From Bradymonadales bacterium (lineage in GTDB: Bacteria > Myxococcota_A > Bradymonadia > JAFGEP01): a stretch of 64,000 nucleotides of DNA. The notes beneath the pieces were generated by a model. The model was not told the DNA's origin and made no database searches. It was given only the letters and a program-made list of their open reading frames with translations. Position numbers and translations under genes: made by a program. Shown here in pieces: positions 61,598 through 64,000 of this stretch. Positions within the stretch are counted from its first letter, which is position 1. Each line of letters starts with the position of its first letter. The stretch covers positions 1 to 64,000 of the forward strand of contig JAFGEP010000106.1 of NCBI GenBank assembly GCA_016931535.1, given 5' to 3'.

Positions 61598-61672
61598 ATG
61601 AAGACCAGGACAAGCATACGAGCAGGTTTGATGGTCAGCGGCCAGCATATCGACAAGATCGTCGTTCACTAG
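61598..61672 (+). CDS. Peptide P17 of the MKxxT family (24 aa)
   Basis: Leader M-K-T-R-T-S-I-R-A-G, tail L-M-V-S-G-Q-H-I-D-K then I-V-V-H. AGGAG site. Last gene of array 3; a hairpin begins 30 nt after its stop. Confidence 0.72.
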   Translation: MKTRTSIRAGLMVSGQHIDKIVVH

Positions 61673-61701
61673 GCCGCAGCCAGAGCCGATCACCAAAGCC
61701 G

Positions 61702-61730
61702 CCCGGGGGCCGCATCCTGCGGCTCTCGGG
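61702..61730 (+). terminator. Hairpin after peptide array 3
   Basis: A 13-bp stem (61702-61714 with 61718-61730, two G-U pairs) closes a TCC loop. No U-run follows, so it is a weak intrinsic terminator or a 3' stabilising structure. Confidence 0.55.
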
Positions 61731-62037
61731 CGCGCACCTGAAACACCTTCTGAGTCCATTGCAGAGATCTCCTCGAGCCGCTGGGGCCAGGACCCCGACG
61801 ACCGCCAACTCCAACAGGAGGCGGCGATGGCCGTGCGGAACGAGAGCCTGTGATCTCCAGGTCAAGCGAGGTGGCTGAACCGTGCATCCCGGCTACACCT
61901 TGGACGATTCTGGGACCCGTGCTTCGGATCGTCCGGAAGACCGACCAGGGAAGAGCGCGACCCGCTATTGTTCAGGCATCCACCATCTCGTACACTGACG
62001 GGGGATTGAGCGGCTCTACCCTGGGGGAGAACGACCG
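61731..62037. other. Gap ahead of regulator 2
   Basis: No gene was recognised. TACACT at 61991-61996 sits where the -10 of the shared promoters would be, but the paired TCAAGAT heptamers are absent at the expected distance. The ribosome site GGGGGAGA is at 62023-62030. Confidence 0.45.
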
Positions 62038-64000
62038 GTGCCTTCCGTCCTCCAGTTCGACCGGCTCCTGGTTGACCTCGACCACTTCGTCGCATACCGC
62101 GACGGCAAACCGGTCGAGCTCCGCCGCCAGGCCTTCGATGTCCTGGTTCATCTGTTGCTGCACCACGAACGGGTCGTGACCCGCCAGGAGCTGTTCGAAC
62201 GCTTCTGGTCCGGCAAGGAGGCCGGCGACTGGTCGCTTTCGACCTGCGTCAAGGAGATCCGCCGGGCGATCGGCGATACCCGGAAGCAGCACCGTCTCAT
62301 CAAGACCGTGTACGGTCTCGGTTACACCATCATCGTGCCCGTCATCGGTCAGGTCGGAGACGATGCCGTCAAGCTGCTCCAAGCATTGGTTGCACCGGCA
62401 TCCGGGCAGTCGCCCCCGCCCGAAGCGCATCGCGCGCTGGCGATGCCGGCTGCGGACAGCGGTGGGACACCTCTGTCCCACGTCGAGGACGGGGTAGTCC
62501 ACCTGGTTCAGGGGGGGGCGGCTCACCTCGCAAAGCCCCCGAGCTCGGCAGCGGTTCGGGAATCCAGCCCGGCACCGGCTGAAGCTTCCACGGACCTGGG
62601 GGACCGCACCACCGCCACCATTCTTGTCTGCGCCCTCGAGATTCCGGCAACCGCCGCCACGAATACGGCCCAGGCCCAGCAGGTTCGGCATCTCTTCCAC
62701 CGTACTCTGCAGAAGGTGATCCAGGACCATGGGGGCTCGGTCCAGGAGACCTCCGCCGGCGAGGTGGTGGCTACCTTCGGTATCCCGCTGGAGCTGTCAC
62801 ACCACGCGGAGCGAGCGGTCGGGGCCGCCCTGGAAATCGCCAGGCGTTGGGCAGGGCAGGGGGCGGAACACCTGGGTCGCATCCCCGTTCGCATCTACAT
62901 CGACACGCGCTGGATCGTCGGCGCCCCATCGCTACGCCTCGATCGGTCGGACCTGGAGTCGGTGAAAGTCACGGCCGACTGGTTGCGGTCTCGCCTGCGC
63001 GTGCGAGATTCGAGCGAGATCGTGGTGAACCAGGGAACGACGCAGCGGATTTCTGCCCCGCTGGACATCGAGCTCACCCGCCTGGGTGGCGTGGAAGGGG
63101 TGCCGCTGTTCCGCCTGTCCCACAAGAGGAGGGGGAGTGCAGAGAGACGGGCGCCCCGCAACCGGAGCGATCACCCCTTTGTGGCCCGCGAGACCGAGCT
63201 GGCGACATTGGGGGAGCACCTCGAGAGACTCCTTGTGGGTCGGGGGGCGTTGGTGCTCGTGATCGGAGAGCCGGGGATCGGCAAGAGCCGGCTGGTCGAG
63301 GAGTTCTACCGGAGTGCGGGGACGGGTGAGGTTGCCTTCAAGGGTGTCGAGTGTACCCCTCATTCCCAATGGATGCCGTATGGGGTGCTGGCTCAGCTGG
63401 CCAGGGAGCTTTGTGCGATCAAGGAAGGGGACGAGCTGGGAGAGGTCGCACGGAAGGTGAACAACGTGCTGAGCCGATCAGCGCTGGAGGGGGATCCAGA
63501 GCTACCGATCCTGCTGTCGATGCTGCTCCTGACGGATCACCTGGACTTGCCCGCCACGGGGGATCCGGCCCGACTGAGGTCGAAGCTGTTCGATGCCTGC
63601 CAGCGACTGGTGATCGATTCCTCCGTGCTGTCGCCCCTGGTGCTGGTGGTCGAGAACCTCCAGTGGATCGATCCCACCTCGAGCGAGTGGTTCGACCTGC
63701 TGGTGGAGCGGATCGACCGTCTGCCGATCCTGCTATTGGCGACCTGCAGGCCGGGAACCGACCTGACAGCCGGCTGGCGGTTCCGTGGCCACCTCATGGC
63801 GCTTCAGCCGCTGGCCGATGGGGACAGCCGCCGGATCGTCTCCGAGATCCTGGCCCCCATGCTTACGCCCCGAGCGATCATCGACCGGATCGTGGAGAAG
63901 GGCGAGGGGAATCCGCTGTTTCTCGAGGAGCTGGCGATGGCCTGTCGAGAGGGAGGGGAGACGGCCCTCTCCTCGGGTCTGCCCGCTACCGTGCAGGCTG
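62038..64000 (+). CDS. OmpR-type winged-helix / degenerate cyclase / STAND ATPase regulator 2 (3' end outside window)
   Basis: Starts GTG 62038 after GGGGGAGA and remains open to the right edge (654 residues seen). It is a paralogue of the regulator at 53393: winged helix 1-103 (V-E-L-R-R-Q-A-F-D-V-L, V-T-R-Q-E-L-F-E-R-F-W, V-Y-G-L-G-Y), a variable Pro/Ala linker, the cyclase-like domain without metal Asp residues (S-A-G-E-V-V-A-T-F-G-I), and the ATPase with Walker A G-E-P-G-I-G-K-S at 410-417. The two genes bracket the main arrays (2 and 3), so they probably arose by duplication and both may serve the peptide arrays. No TCAAGAT operator was found in front of this copy. Confidence 0.88.
   Translation, partial: MPSVLQFDRLLVDLDHFVAYRDGKPVELRRQAFDVLVHLLLHHERVVTRQELFERFWSGKEAGDWSLSTCVKEIRRAIGDTRKQHRLIKTVYGLGYTIIVPVIGQVGDDAVKLLQALVAPASGQSPPPEAHRALAMPAADSGGTPLSHVEDGVVHLVQGGAAHLAKPPSSAAVRESSPAPAEASTDLGDRTTATILVCALEIPATAATNTAQAQQVRHLFHRTLQKVIQDHGGSVQETSAGEVVATFGIPLELSHHAERAVGAALEIARRWAGQGAEHLGRIPVRIYIDTRWIVGAPSLRLDRSDLESVKVTADWLRSRLRVRDSSEIVVNQGTTQRISAPLDIELTRLGGVEGVPLFRLSHKRRGSAERRAPRNRSDHPFVARETELATLGEHLERLLVGRGALVLVIGEPGIGKSRLVEEFYRSAGTGEVAFKGVECTPHSQWMPYGVLAQLARELCAIKEGDELGEVARKVNNVLSRSALEGDPELPILLSMLLLTDHLDLPATGDPARLRSKLFDACQRLVIDSSVLSPLVLVVENLQWIDPTSSEWFDLLVERIDRLPILLLATCRPGTDLTAGWRFRGHLMALQPLADGDSRRIVSEILAPMLTPRAIIDRIVEKGEGNPLFLEELAMACREGGETALSSGLPATVQA

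Noticed and set aside
52663..61672. Possible CRISPR array or simple DNA repeat
   Set aside because: The repeated unit is a ribosome site plus start codon plus leader, spacing is irregular, and differences between units are mainly in coding tails. It is a gene array, not a CRISPR.
61991..61996. Fifth copy of the shared promoter in front of regulator 2
   Set aside because: TACACT fits the -10 loosely, but the 11-bp-spaced heptamers are missing at the required distance.

Overview
The window is GC-rich chromosomal DNA. It most likely comes from a deltaproteobacterium of the Myxococcota/Bradymonadia type. The support is a Glt-like (gliding/trans-envelope) set of TPR, FHA and AgmX/PglI-domain proteins, a giant TPR protein, an NtrC-type sigma-54 activator, many lipoproteins, and a secreted papain-like protease with P-domains and MopE-like Cys/Asp linkers. 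No rRNA, tRNA, CRISPR array or transposase was recognised.

Layout. (1) Positions 1-2026 hold the 3' part of a long Pro/Ala/Glu-rich disordered protein that opens with 48-bp tandem repeats, followed by yraN on the minus strand. (2) Positions 2623-25283 are a Glt-like block: three overlapping TPR genes (order and sizes like GltC-GltD-GltE), a small exported protein (GltF-like), an FHA/AgmX-PglI protein (GltG-like), a TPR lipoprotein, and a 3975-residue cytoplasmic TPR protein (GltI/AgmK-like). It ends at a perfect 16-bp hairpin. (3) Positions 25402-29221 (minus) carry rsmI, an outer-membrane beta-barrel-like protein and an NtrC-family regulator. (4) Positions 29481-43958 carry envelope and housekeeping genes: cdsA, rseP, tsaB, a lipoprotein, a three-gene FAD/Fe-S oxidase set (GlcDEF-like), a lipid kinase, an apolipoprotein N-acyltransferase with a large insertion, a methyltransferase (minus), a CpoB/YbgF-like protein and a LysM protein. 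(5) Positions 44210-52468 are accessory: VapBC-like and MazEF-like modules, a rearranged DsbD, a DUF6599-like lipoprotein, the C1 protease, an RCC1-like fragment, an ABC1/UbiB kinase-like protein and a decayed PIN toxin.

(6) Positions 52490-64000 hold the most interesting region, a putative multi-peptide (RiPP-like) system. Seventeen tiny genes (20-40 residues), most of them too short for ordinary gene callers, lie in three arrays. All begin with the same basic ten-residue segment, roughly M-K-(T/I)-(K/R)-T-x-(V/I)-(K/R)-x-G, followed by variable tails that share swapped cassettes. Each has a strong AGGAGG-type ribosome binding site. The arrays are interleaved with two paralogous regulators (OmpR-type winged helix, degenerate cyclase-like domain, STAND/AAA ATPase and, in the complete copy, a TPR-like tail) and one Cys-rich YkgJ-like protein with a PqqD-like (possible RiPP recognition) segment. 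A Phd/PIN toxin-antitoxin pair interrupts the region.

Upstream of each array, and of the first regulator, lies the same promoter design: two TCAAGAT-like heptamers exactly 11 bp apart, then exactly 18 bp, then a TAYCCT -10-like hexamer. This is the layout expected for OmpR/SARP-type activators, so I infer that the regulators switch on the arrays and that the first regulator activates itself. A conserved 5' leader with a GC hairpin precedes the first peptide of each array. The peptides' products, any chemical modification and their export are unknown. The second regulator runs off the right edge, so further genes of the system may lie beyond position 64000.
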